Shown: piece after piece, positions 36,290 to 44,935 of the stretch
How the letters are laid out: each line of letters opens with the position of its first letter
How positions within the stretch are numbered: the first letter of the stretch is position 1
Source of the DNA: Prevotella koreensis
Lineage (GTDB): Bacteria; Bacteroidota; Bacteroidia; Bacteroidales; Bacteroidaceae
Direction: 5' to 3'
Assembly: GCF_003977605.1 (NCBI RefSeq)
Contig: NZ_RYYU01000001.1
Span: 1,750,539 to 1,814,538, forward strand
Length of the DNA stretch: 64,000 nucleotides
The notes under the pieces: model-generated
What the model saw: the letters and a program-made list of their open reading frames with translations, nothing else
The model's database searches: none
Told to the model about the DNA's origin: nothing
Translations under genes and position numbers: made by a program

Positions 36290-37729
36290 ATGATTGACAA
36301 GTCAAAGAAGAAACTTAACATGAAATTGCAATGGACCAAGTTCATTGTGGTAACGGTGCTTTATCTGCTCTTTCTCTTCTGGGTAGAGAGTTGGTTGGGA
36401 CTACTTGTGGTGCCGTTCATTTTCGACATCTATATTAGCAAGAAGATAAAATGGCAATGGTGGAAAGACTCTGAAGGGCCTACGCGCTTCATCATGTCGT
36501 GGGTCGATGCGTTGATGTTCGCTCTTGTGGCAGTTTATTTCATCAATCTGTTCTTCTTTCAGAACTATGTCATACCGTCATCGTCTCTTGAGAAGTCGTT
36601 GCTCACGGGCGACTATCTTTTCGTTTCAAAGATAAGTTACGGCCCGCGCATCCCTCAGACACCGCTCACGCTGCCACTCACACAGCACACGCTGCCACTT
36701 TTCGAGTGCAAATCGTATATTGAGTTTCCGCAATGGGACTACCGAAGAGTGAAAGGATTGGGTAAAGTAGAACTCAACGACATCGTTGTTTTCAACTATC
36801 CGGCAGGCGACACAATCTGCTCTTCATCGCAATGGCAGGCTCAAGACTATTATCAGATGTGCTATTCTTACGGCAGTCAGGTATATAACAGTCAAATGAA
36901 CGTAGATTCGCTTACTGCCCAACAGCGGTGGGACTACGACCGGAAGATATTCTCACTGGGACGTGAATATATCCGACAGAACCGTAGCACATACGGTGAT
37001 ATTGATTCTCGACCTGTGGATCGCCGTGAAAACTACGTTAAACGTTGCGTAGGATTGCCCGGACAGACATTGCAGATAAAGAACCGTATCGTTTACATTA
37101 ACGGCAAGGCAAACAAGGAACCGGACAATGTGCAGTACACTTATAACATCAAGAAAAAGGCCGATATTCCCGAGGCAATGATGTATGAACTCGGAATAAG
37201 CATGGAAGACAAGATAAGTCTGAATCAGAACGGATATATGCCACTGACGAAACATGCTGCCGATGAGTTGCGCAAACATAAGGAAATAGCGGAGAGTGTC
37301 ACCATAAATACCGATGTAAACGGCGATATGTATATGTATCCTTTGAACGGACATTATGGATGGACACGTGATAATTATGGCCCGATATGGATTCCGCAGA
37401 AGGGCAAGAGCATAAAACTGACAATGGATAATATCGCCATTTATGAGCGTCCGATACGTGTATATGAGGGAAACGAACTCGAGGTGCGGAACGGAAAAAT
37501 ATTCATAAATGGCAAGGAAGCAAAGGAATACACCTTCAAGATGGATTATTACTGGATGATGGGTGACAACAGGCATAACTCTGCCGACTCACGATACTGG
37601 GGATTTGTGCCCGAAGACCACATCGTAGGAAAGCCTATATTCATCTGGTGGAGTAGCGACCCTGACCGCAGTTTCTTCTCCGGTATTCGCTGGAGCAGGC
37701 TGTTCAGATGGGTTGATGATATAAAATGA
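36290..37729 (+). CDS. lepB: Signal peptidase I, long Bacteroidota form
   Basis: 479 residues, much longer than E. coli LepB because of internal insertions. It cleaves signal peptides at the outer face of the inner membrane. Two N-terminal membrane helices lie near residues 15-45 and 72-90. The nucleophile Ser99 is in 'VIPSSSLEKSLL' and the general-base Lys251 in 'NYVKRCVGLPGQT'. Box E is 'MMGDNRHNSADSRYWGFVPEDHIVGKP'-type at the C-terminus, so the enzyme looks fully active. A second, degenerate S26 gene follows 38 bases later and then a WbqC gene: probable three-gene operon. Confidence 0.95.
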   Translation: MIDKSKKKLNMKLQWTKFIVVTVLYLLFLFWVESWLGLLVVPFIFDIYISKKIKWQWWKDSEGPTRFIMSWVDALMFALVAVYFINLFFFQNYVIPSSSLEKSLLTGDYLFVSKISYGPRIPQTPLTLPLTQHTLPLFECKSYIEFPQWDYRRVKGLGKVELNDIVVFNYPAGDTICSSSQWQAQDYYQMCYSYGSQVYNSQMNVDSLTAQQRWDYDRKIFSLGREYIRQNRSTYGDIDSRPVDRRENYVKRCVGLPGQTLQIKNRIVYINGKANKEPDNVQYTYNIKKKADIPEAMMYELGISMEDKISLNQNGYMPLTKHAADELRKHKEIAESVTINTDVNGDMYMYPLNGHYGWTRDNYGPIWIPQKGKSIKLTMDNIAIYERPIRVYEGNELEVRNGKIFINGKEAKEYTFKMDYYWMMGDNRHNSADSRYWGFVPEDHIVGKPIFIWWSSDPDRSFFSGIRWSRLFRWVDDIK

Positions 37730-37767
37730 TTTTAATTGGGAGTTTGGGAGTAGGGAGGTAATTAAAT

Positions 37768-38178
37768 ATGCGTAACGCCGTGAAGTTCATATTGGCCGTA
37801 GCGATCGCATTGGTTTTGATGTTGGTCGTGAGGACATACGCGTTTACCATATATAAAGTGTCGAACTCAAGCCTTGAACCTGTGTTGAAAAAAAACGACC
37901 GTATAGTGGTAAACAAGTTGTACTGTGGGCGTTTATCGCGTGGAGACATTGTGGTGTTTGCCGCCGACTCGTCGTATCTTGGTGTGATAGGCAATATCCC
38001 CGGCGATACAGTGATGCTCGACGGCAAGCATTATGTGTTGCCTGAGCGTTGCGGTTGTCAGCGTTGCGGTTGTAGTGAGAGAGCGGTATTCCTTGTATGG
38101 CAAGGCAGTAAACGAGCGTTGATACACAAGGATGATATAATCGGGAAGGCTTACAGACTATCACTAACAAAACGATGA
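37768..38178 (+). CDS. Degenerate signal-peptidase-I-like protein (S26 family)
   Basis: 136 residues. One N-terminal membrane helix (8-26) is followed by 'VSNSSLEPVLKKNDRIVVNKL', which keeps the Ser (about Ser35) and the surrounding S26 fold. However, the segment that should carry the general-base lysine reads 'SSYLGVIGNIPGDTV', with no Lys, and the C-terminal GDNR-S-DSR box is missing. A cysteine cluster CGCQRCGC lies between. It is therefore probably not an active Ser/Lys peptidase, or uses another base. It overlaps wbqC by four bases (ATGA) and follows lepB, so a role as LepB partner or regulator is conceivable. Confidence 0.75.
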   Translation: MRNAVKFILAVAIALVLMLVVRTYAFTIYKVSNSSLEPVLKKNDRIVVNKLYCGRLSRGDIVVFAADSSYLGVIGNIPGDTVMLDGKHYVLPERCGCQRCGCSERAVFLVWQGSKRALIHKDDIIGKAYRLSLTKR

Positions 38179-38780
38179 CCACAGCATTGCTTTCTTCTGC
38201 TTACTGTGCGCCGGTGCAGTGGTTTCAGAAACTCAACCGCTATGACATGGTGATGGTGGAGCAATATGACAATTTCCAGAAACAAACCTATCGCAACCGA
38301 TGTATAATAGCCACGGCCAATGGTACGCAGGCTTTGACAATACCTGTGGAGAGGCCTGTCGGGGAGAAATGTCTGATGCGCGATGTGCGTATCAGTGACC
38401 ACGGGAACTGGCGACGACTGCATTGGAACGCATTGGCAACGGCATACGGTGACAGTCCTTTTTTCGACTATTATGTTGATGACCTGCATCCTCTCTTCGC
38501 GAAAAAGCGAGAGTTTCTTTTCGATTTCAACATGGAGATGACCGAGGTGTTGTGCGAACTGCTTGATATACGACCAAAAATAAGCCTCACTACAAGTTAT
38601 GTAGATGAGGCTGAGAATGATTTCCGCGATGCCATTCGGCCGAAACACCCGCTGCCGGATAGAGATTTCGAACCTGTTCAGTATTATCAGGTATATCGTC
38701 AACGACACGGTTTCATTCCCAATCTAAGCATTCTTGACTTGCTTTTCAATATGGGAAACGAGGCTGTTTTCTACCTTTAA
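38175..38780 (+). CDS. WbqC-family protein
   Basis: 201 residues. Family features are the N-terminus 'ALLSSAYCAPVQWFQKL', 'YDNFQKQTYRNRCIIATANGTQALTIPV' (two blocks), 'HGNWRRLHWNALATAYGDSPFFDYY' and the terminal 'LSILDLLFNMGNEA'. WbqC-like proteins occur in O-antigen and other glycan loci, but the reaction is not established. Start codon overlaps the preceding stop (ATGA), so it is translationally coupled to the S26-like gene. No other glycan genes are near. Confidence 0.88.
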   Translation: MTTALLSSAYCAPVQWFQKLNRYDMVMVEQYDNFQKQTYRNRCIIATANGTQALTIPVERPVGEKCLMRDVRISDHGNWRRLHWNALATAYGDSPFFDYYVDDLHPLFAKKREFLFDFNMEMTEVLCELLDIRPKISLTTSYVDEAENDFRDAIRPKHPLPDRDFEPVQYYQVYRQRHGFIPNLSILDLLFNMGNEAVFYL

Positions 38781-38869
38781 AAATGCCAACGCCGGCGATA
38801 ATAAAACATTTTTTTACTACAAATGTTATAAATATATAAATGGAATATTGTTGTTTCAACTTTTCTTTG

Positions 38870-38877
38870 TAATTTTG
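38870..38877 (+). promoter_or_regulatory. Promoter -7 box of the uracil/xanthine permease gene
   Basis: TAATTTTG, 54 bases before the ATG at 38932. It rules out the long upstream extension of the frame. Confidence 0.6.
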
Positions 38878-38931
38878 TGCCGTTTAAACGGTATCCCTGT
38901 TCAGAGAAAATTATCATCTTATAATAAAGAA

Positions 38932-40149
38932 ATGAGAACAGAAACACTTACAAGTTCCAAAAAGACAATTGTCGGAGTGCAATTCCTTTTCGTTGCCTTT
39001 GGTGCAACAGTGCTCGTACCGCTGCTCGTAGGCATCAATCCTTCTACCGCTCTTTTCACCGCAGGCATTGGTACATTTATCTTCCATCTGGTAACAAAAG
39101 GCAAGGTTCCTATTTTTCTGGGGAGTTCTTTTGCTTTCATCGCACCAATCATTGAAGCCACTAAAGAGTGGGGACTGCCCGGTACATTGGCAGGACTGAC
39201 GAGCGTTTCGTTGGTATATTTCCTGATGAGTGCACTCGTGAAATGGCAGGGAAGGCATTTCCTCAACCGCGTTTTCCCACCGGTAGTAATCGGTCCGGTA
39301 ATAATTCTCATCGGACTATCGCTTTCGGGCAGTGCTGTTGATATGGCAAAGTCTAATTGGACGCTTGCTTTTATTGCACTTGTTACGGCTATTCTCGTGC
39401 TTACCTTTGCTCGCGGACTGCTGAAATTGGTTCCTGTTATTTGTGGAATCATCACAGGATATATCGCTGCAGTTTTTATGAAAGAGGTGAATTTTGATCC
39501 TGTTGTTGCCGCACCGTGGTTTACTAATCCAGTGTCTTTCACCACAATCACTCATTTTCAGTGGGCACCGTTCCTTTATATGATTCCTGTTGCCGTGGCA
39601 CCTGTTATTGAACACATCGGCGATGTCTATGTTGTGAGTGCGGTGGCAGAGAAAGATTTCATCAAGGAGCCGGGTCTTCATCGCACCATGTTGGGTGATG
39701 GTTTGGCATGTTTGGCTTCCGCTTTCCTCGGAGGTCCTCCCGAAACGACCTATTCTGAGGTGACCGGTGCGATGTCTATAACCAAGGTTACAAGTCCAGC
39801 CGTAATCAGAATATCTGCAGCAACGGCTATCGTTTTCTCGGTAATCGGCAAGTTGAGCGCACTGCTTCAGTCTATCCCGAAGGCCGTGTTGGGCGGAATA
39901 ATGTTGCTGTTGTTCGGAACCATCGCCAGCGTTGGTATTCAAAACCTCGTTCAGCATAAGGTGAATATGAGCGATACGCGCAATGTTATCATCATATCTG
40001 TTACGCTGACAATGGGCATTGGTGGTGCAGTGCTTTCTTCGAACGGCTTCACTTTGTCGGGAATAGGTCTCTCGGCTATCATCGGAGTGGTGCTCAATCT
40101 GCTTCTGCCGAAGACGAAAACCACCAAGGAAGAGGCTCAAGAGAAGTAG
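38932..40149 (+). CDS. uraA: NCS2-family uracil (or xanthine) permease
   Basis: 405 residues from the ATG at 38932, with about 12-14 membrane segments. A proton-coupled nucleobase importer of the inner membrane. Signature regions are 'VGVQFLFVAFGATVLVPLLVGINPSTALF' at the start, 'PVAVAPVIEHIGDVYVVSAV' with the conserved Glu-His, and 'GGPPETTYSEVTGAMSITK' typical of UraA. Closest in look to UraA, so uracil is the favoured substrate. It lies upstream of a Tsx-like porin and a purine permease, together a probable nucleobase-uptake set. Confidence 0.92.
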   Translation: MRTETLTSSKKTIVGVQFLFVAFGATVLVPLLVGINPSTALFTAGIGTFIFHLVTKGKVPIFLGSSFAFIAPIIEATKEWGLPGTLAGLTSVSLVYFLMSALVKWQGRHFLNRVFPPVVIGPVIILIGLSLSGSAVDMAKSNWTLAFIALVTAILVLTFARGLLKLVPVICGIITGYIAAVFMKEVNFDPVVAAPWFTNPVSFTTITHFQWAPFLYMIPVAVAPVIEHIGDVYVVSAVAEKDFIKEPGLHRTMLGDGLACLASAFLGGPPETTYSEVTGAMSITKVTSPAVIRISAATAIVFSVIGKLSALLQSIPKAVLGGIMLLLFGTIASVGIQNLVQHKVNMSDTRNVIIISVTLTMGIGGAVLSSNGFTLSGIGLSAIIGVVLNLLLPKTKTTKEEAQEK

Positions 40150-40234
40150 AAAAACTTAATCATATTAAATAATCCATCATCAGGTATATGCTTATGCATG
40201 TGCCGTAAACCTTTACTTTTAATAAAATAAAATC

Positions 40235-40978
40235 ATGAATCGTTTCTTACTTACTTGCACAATCGTTCTCGCATCGGCGGGAATCGGTCGTGCTCAGAAT
40301 GTGCAGTTGCATTATGATTTGGGTCATTCGATTAACCAAGAACTTTCATCGCGCCCAAGTGTGACCACAACCGTTGAGATGTTCAAGCCCGACAAATGGG
40401 GTAGTACGTTCCTCTTCACAGACATCGACTATCAGCGCGACGGCGTTGCGGGTGCCTATTGGGAAATCTCCCGTGAGTTCAATCTCACTTCCAACAAGCA
40501 GTGGGTTGCTCATATTGAGTATAACGGTGGCCTGACATCGCATGAAGAAACATGGAACGCCACTCGTTTCCGTCATGCGTTCCTTGCCGGTGGAGCATGG
40601 AACTGGCACTCTGCCGACTTCTCCAAGACCTTCTCTTTGCAGGCAATGTATAAGTATCACTTCAAGAACAGACACTATAATGCCAACCCTTTCAGCGGAT
40701 TTCAGATTACTGGAGTGTGGGGAATACAGATGGCAGACAATTTGATCACGTTCAACGGATTCTGTGATACATGGTACGACCCGAACGTAAGAGGAAAACT
40801 TATATTCCTTTCAGAGCCACAACTATGGCTGAATCTTAACGCATTAAAAGGAATGGAGGGAGTAAATCTTAGTCTTGGTACCGAGGTTGAAATCTCAAAC
40901 AATTTCGTGTGGAACGATAAAGGACGTAACGATAAGTTCTATGCCATACCTACGATTGCGGCAAAATGGACATTCTGA
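40235..40978 (+). CDS. DUF5020/Tsx-like outer-membrane nucleoside channel
   Basis: 247 residues. Signal peptide (MNRFLLTCTIVLASAGIGRAQ), then alternating amphipathic strands ending in an aromatic C-terminus 'IAAKWTF', typical of outer-membrane barrels. 'KWGSTFLFTDIDYQ', 'AYWEISREFNL' and 'NKQWVAHIEYNGG' resemble Tsx/DUF5020 proteins. Placed between two nucleobase permeases, 85 bases after one and 22 before the other, it most likely lets nucleosides or bases cross the outer membrane. Function is inferred from family and context. Confidence 0.8.
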   Translation: MNRFLLTCTIVLASAGIGRAQNVQLHYDLGHSINQELSSRPSVTTTVEMFKPDKWGSTFLFTDIDYQRDGVAGAYWEISREFNLTSNKQWVAHIEYNGGLTSHEETWNATRFRHAFLAGGAWNWHSADFSKTFSLQAMYKYHFKNRHYNANPFSGFQITGVWGIQMADNLITFNGFCDTWYDPNVRGKLIFLSEPQLWLNLNALKGMEGVNLSLGTEVEISNNFVWNDKGRNDKFYAIPTIAAKWTF

Positions 40979-41000
40979 TAATCAAACACATCAATAGGTT

Positions 41001-42296
41001 ATGTTGACAAAACTACTGGGTTTTGACCCGAAAACAATGAAGATGCGCACGGAAATAGTTGCCGGCGCAACTACTTTTCTCACGATGAGTTATATTCTCG
41101 CGGTGAATCCGGCTATTCTTTCTTCCACAGGAATGGATAAGGGTGCACTGTTCACCGCTACGGCCATAGCCTCTGCCATAGCAACACTGCTGCTGGCATT
41201 CATGGCAAAACTGCCTTTTGCACAGGCACCATCAATGGGTTTGAATGCTTTCTTTGCCTACACATTGTGTCAGGCAATGGGGTATTCGTGGCAACAGTCG
41301 CTGGCGATAATGCTCATCGAGGGAGTACTGTTCATAATAATTACATTCTTTAATGTGCGTGAACTGATACTCAACAGCATTCCAAAGAATCTTAGGTTTG
41401 CAGTTTCGGCTGGTATCGGAATGTTTATCGCGTTCATCGGACTGAAAAACTCCGGTATCATCGTATCAAACGAAGCTACTTTCGTGACGCTGGGCAAATT
41501 CACCCCCACGGCAACACTTGGTATAATTGCCATTGTTTTGAGTGGTGTATTTATGGCACGACGCGTGAAAGGCGCATTGTTCTATGCGATTATAATCGCA
41601 ACGATTGCCGGAATACCTATGGGAGTGACCAATATTCCTGAGGGCTGGCTGCCTGTTTCGGCACCACATTCGCTCTCACCAATCTTCTGCCAGTTTGATT
41701 TCAACGGATTCTTTTCTTTGCAAACCGTACTCGTAGTGTTCTCGTTGCTTATGGTAAACATCTTCGACACGATAGGAACACTTGTCGGTCTTGCCGAAAA
41801 GACCGGCATTGTGAAACCCGATGGTAGTATACCGCGTGTCAGCGAGGCAATGATGAGTGATGCAATCGGCACCACCTGTGGCGCAGTACTTGGCAGCAGC
41901 ACCATTACTACATACGTTGAGAGTGCATCGGGAATAGCCGAGGGAGGACGTTCGGGAATGACATCCTTTGTTACGGGAATGCTCTTTGTGGTTTCATTAT
42001 TGCTGTCACCGCTCTTTTTGCTTATTCCGGGTTCGGCAACCAGTGGTGCATTGGTATTGGTAGGAGTATTGATGCTCGACTCTGTTAAGAAGATTGACCT
42101 AAGTGATGTCAGTGAAGCATTCCCTGCCTTCATCACCATGATAACAATGGTTCTGTGCTATTCCATTGCCGATGGCATTTGTCTCGGAATACTTAGTTTC
42201 GTAATAATAAAGGTATGCACCGCACAATGGAAGGCTCTCAATCCTACACTCATAGTGCTTTCGCTACTATTCATAATCAACTTCTTATTCAAATAA
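41001..42296 (+). CDS. AzgA-type adenine/guanine/hypoxanthine permease
   Basis: 431 residues, about 12-14 membrane helices. 'EIVAGATTFLTMSYILAVNPAILSSTGMD' at the N-terminus, 'PFAQAPSMGLNAFFAYTL', 'VNIFDTIGTLVGLAEKTG' and 'GSSTITTYVESASGIAEGGRSG' are diagnostic of the AzgA/GhxP branch. It imports purine bases with protons, feeding salvage enzymes such as apt elsewhere in the window. Probably co-transcribed with the porin gene 22 bases upstream. A clear terminator follows. Confidence 0.94.
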   Translation: MLTKLLGFDPKTMKMRTEIVAGATTFLTMSYILAVNPAILSSTGMDKGALFTATAIASAIATLLLAFMAKLPFAQAPSMGLNAFFAYTLCQAMGYSWQQSLAIMLIEGVLFIIITFFNVRELILNSIPKNLRFAVSAGIGMFIAFIGLKNSGIIVSNEATFVTLGKFTPTATLGIIAIVLSGVFMARRVKGALFYAIIIATIAGIPMGVTNIPEGWLPVSAPHSLSPIFCQFDFNGFFSLQTVLVVFSLLMVNIFDTIGTLVGLAEKTGIVKPDGSIPRVSEAMMSDAIGTTCGAVLGSSTITTYVESASGIAEGGRSGMTSFVTGMLFVVSLLLSPLFLLIPGSATSGALVLVGVLMLDSVKKIDLSDVSEAFPAFITMITMVLCYSIADGICLGILSFVIIKVCTAQWKALNPTLIVLSLLFIINFLFK

Positions 42297-42360
42297 ATGT
42301 TAGTTAAACCAATACGGTAGCACACGTGTTAATGTGTGAAGTTAGGTTAAAATATATAAA

Positions 42361-42398
42361 ATCGGCATGGACGTTATCTACCATGCTGATTTTTTTTG
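42361..42398 (+). terminator. Intrinsic terminator of the nucleobase cassette
   Basis: ATCGGCATGG (42361-42370) pairs with CCATGCTGAT (42381-42390, one G-T pair), followed by eight T from 42390. Confidence 0.9.
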
Positions 42399-42446
42399 TA
42401 TTTTTACGAACCTTTTTAGAATTACGTTATTTTATTTTAAACTATT

Positions 42447-44333
42447 ATGAAAAAAACTTTACTTGTTACAGTTGCATCAATGGCACTATGTGCGAATGCA
42501 GCAAATGCACAATCGGAACAATTCGTAGAGATTGTTTCTTCAAAGTCAACAGGAGATTGGAGAATTACTCTTAACGTTGAAGATGACGAAGAAAAACCAT
42601 TGGTTTGGGTTGACCTGAACAATAATGGTACGAGAGAGGAGGATGAGTCTATCGGAATGTGGGAATGGTACAGTTACAGCAAACCCCGCAATGGTGATAG
42701 ATTGAAAATTTATGGTCCGATAAGTAAACTGTCATGCAGTTTCAATGACATCATAGAGATAAAATTAGAGAATAACTCTACAATTAAGGAATTAGAATGT
42801 ACATACAGTAAGGGTCTCACAAGTATAGATCTTTCTGCCAATAAAAGCCTGAAGAAAGTTAGTCTATATGGCTGCAAACTTAATTTGGTGAAACTACCGG
42901 AAAGTGATGCGGAACTCGAAATGCTTGATGTGAATGATAACGAACTTACTGCCATTGATGTGAACGGATGCCCGAAACTTGAAAAGATTTTCTGTTTCTC
43001 CAATAAATTAGCGGCACCTGCAATGCAGAATATCGTTGACGGACTCGTGGATCGTTCAGGAATGGAAAAGAAAGGGCAGATGTTTGTATTAAAGAGTGTC
43101 GGCCAGCCGGAGGAGAACGAGATACTAAAGAGTACGGTATTATTGGCAAAGAAAAAGAATTGGGACGTTAAGTATTTCAATGGACAGACCGATTATGAAG
43201 GCTCTGACCATAGCCGCTATGTCACTACTTTGCCAAAAGCGTCCCTGGCTACCTCGCTGAAAGATGGTGCAGAATGGGCATTTGTATTAAATGCTGATGA
43301 CGAAAACCGCGATAAGGTGTGGATTGACTTTAATGGAAACGACCTTTATGACTATGGTGAGGAGCAGGCAATATTCGATGAGGAAGTACATTTCCCTGTT
43401 ACCAATAATGTGGTTAATATATATGGCGACCTTAATAAACTCGTCTGCAAGAAACTTATGCTGACATCTCTCAATGTTGAAGGAATGGAAAACCTGCAGA
43501 TGTTAGACTGTTCACATAACGCTATCAGCGAACTGAATTTGAGTAAGAACACCAAACTTACCAACCTGTTTGCTTATGAAAATCAAATCAATAATATTGA
43601 CCTTTCAGCCAATGTGTTGCTTTCAAATGTTTCACTCAACAGTAACAAACTCGAAAACATCTCACTTTCTAACAATAACAAACTTTCCGTACTGTTCGTG
43701 TCTAAAAACCAACTATCGACGCTTGATGTTTCAGCATGCACAGAACTTGCTGCTCTGGCTTTTGAAAACAACAAAATAGAGGAAATAAACCTTTCCGGAA
43801 ATACCAAACTCGAAACTCTCTACTGCAAAGGAAACAATCTTTCTGCACTGAACCTCTCTGCCCTCAACGCAATCGTTACCCTATCCTGCGAGAACAACAA
43901 AATTCAATCTTTGAAACTGCCCAATAGTCCGATGCTCTCATCTGTGTATTGCTTCGGAAATCAGTTGAAAGGCGAGGCAATGTCAGAAGTTTGCAGAAAC
44001 CTGCCTGTGCGCAATGCAGACAAGAAAGGGGCTTTGTTTGTTGTTGATACGAAAGGCGTTGACGAAGGCAATGAATGTACTTCCGTAGATGTGGAAACCG
44101 CAATGAATGCTAACTGGAATGTATATGACTATTGTGGAAATGAGAATGGAGGATATAACCCATACGGAGGCATTGTTACCGCTATCGATACATTGGAAAA
44201 CACAGACAAAACCATTAAAACATCTTATTTCAATTCTCAAGGTATTGAGAGCGAAAAACCTTTCAAAGGTCTAAACATCGTTGTTAAGCAATATAATGAT
44301 GGCTCCTCGGTAAAGGAAAAAATAGTGTTCTGA
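42447..44333 (+). CDS. Secreted leucine-rich-repeat protein with duplicated module
   Basis: 628 residues. Signal peptide (MKKTLLVTVASMALCANAANAQ). The protein is a tandem duplication of a module: a beta-rich opening ('WRITLNVEDDEEKPLVWVDLNNNG' / 'WAFVLNADDENRDKVWIDFNGND'), a block of irregular LRRs ('LNLSKNTKLTNLFAYENQINNID'), and a closing block ('CFSNKLAAPAMQNIVDGL' / 'CFGNQLKGEAMSEVCRNL'). The C-terminus 'SYFNSQGIESEKPFKGLNIV' resembles a short Bacteroidota sorting tail. Likely surface-exposed and binding proteins or glycans; the ligand is unknown. Confidence 0.8.
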   Translation: MKKTLLVTVASMALCANAANAQSEQFVEIVSSKSTGDWRITLNVEDDEEKPLVWVDLNNNGTREEDESIGMWEWYSYSKPRNGDRLKIYGPISKLSCSFNDIIEIKLENNSTIKELECTYSKGLTSIDLSANKSLKKVSLYGCKLNLVKLPESDAELEMLDVNDNELTAIDVNGCPKLEKIFCFSNKLAAPAMQNIVDGLVDRSGMEKKGQMFVLKSVGQPEENEILKSTVLLAKKKNWDVKYFNGQTDYEGSDHSRYVTTLPKASLATSLKDGAEWAFVLNADDENRDKVWIDFNGNDLYDYGEEQAIFDEEVHFPVTNNVVNIYGDLNKLVCKKLMLTSLNVEGMENLQMLDCSHNAISELNLSKNTKLTNLFAYENQINNIDLSANVLLSNVSLNSNKLENISLSNNNKLSVLFVSKNQLSTLDVSACTELAALAFENNKIEEINLSGNTKLETLYCKGNNLSALNLSALNAIVTLSCENNKIQSLKLPNSPMLSSVYCFGNQLKGEAMSEVCRNLPVRNADKKGALFVVDTKGVDEGNECTSVDVETAMNANWNVYDYCGNENGGYNPYGGIVTAIDTLENTDKTIKTSYFNSQGIESEKPFKGLNIVVKQYNDGSSVKEKIVF

Positions 44334-44394
44334 TAAATATCAATCTGCAATTTGAGTATAATTTTGCAGTGAATTGATTTTTAAAGCAAATTTA

Positions 44395-44439
44395 TTGGTC
44401 ATCATAGACTGTTCTTAATGGATAGTCTATGATGACCAA
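44395..44439. terminator. Bidirectional terminator between the LRR gene and nrdG
   Basis: Sixteen-base perfect arms at 44395-44410 and 44424-44439 with a 13-base loop, between converging genes. Confidence 0.85.
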
Positions 44440-44452
44440 AATCTTTAATTTA

Positions 44453-44920
44453 TTATTTTTTCCAGAACCGCTCGGTTATGTCATCGAAGTCGTCGGTAGC
44501 GGTTTTTCTATAAATGCGCTGGTTTGTGGTGCGTTCTTTAAGGCTTCCGAGATGAGCGATGTAGGGACCGAGTTTTATATAATCGAACGAATTTCGGTCT
44601 ATATGATGTGGGAAATATTGCTTGCCGCTGTACCAGCCCACTTTGAATCGTGGGTGATGATGACGTATGTATAGGGCGAGTCGCTCCACCTCTTCCGGAT
44701 CGTTGTCTCCTCCCATGAAGCATACGCAAGTGAAGTCACCGTGATATTCCTCCACAAACGCATCTATAGCGTCCGTATCAAGCACCGTACCTATGTTTTC
44801 CCATAGATAGCGGCTGTGACAACCGGGACACCTGTTGGGGCATCCTGAAATGTTTATTGAAAGCGTGGTCTCGTCAGGAATTTCCTGAAAGACCACGCCT
44901 GTATTTACATATTTCAGCAT
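44453..44920 (-). CDS. nrdG: Anaerobic ribonucleotide reductase activating protein
   Basis: 155 residues. A radical SAM enzyme that installs the glycyl radical on NrdD. The cluster motif is CPNRCPGC, close to the N-terminus after 'TLSINISG', followed by 'CVCFMGGDNDPEEV' as the SAM-binding region. It starts 15 bases downstream of nrdD on the same strand, so it is the second gene of an nrdD-nrdG operon. Ends before a shared terminator. Confidence 0.95.
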   Translation of the reverse strand: MLKYVNTGVVFQEIPDETTLSINISGCPNRCPGCHSRYLWENIGTVLDTDAIDAFVEEYHGDFTCVCFMGGDNDPEEVERLALYIRHHHPRFKVGWYSGKQYFPHHIDRNSFDYIKLGPYIAHLGSLKERTTNQRIYRKTATDDFDDITERFWKK

Positions 44921-44935
44921 TACTGTAAATCCTGT

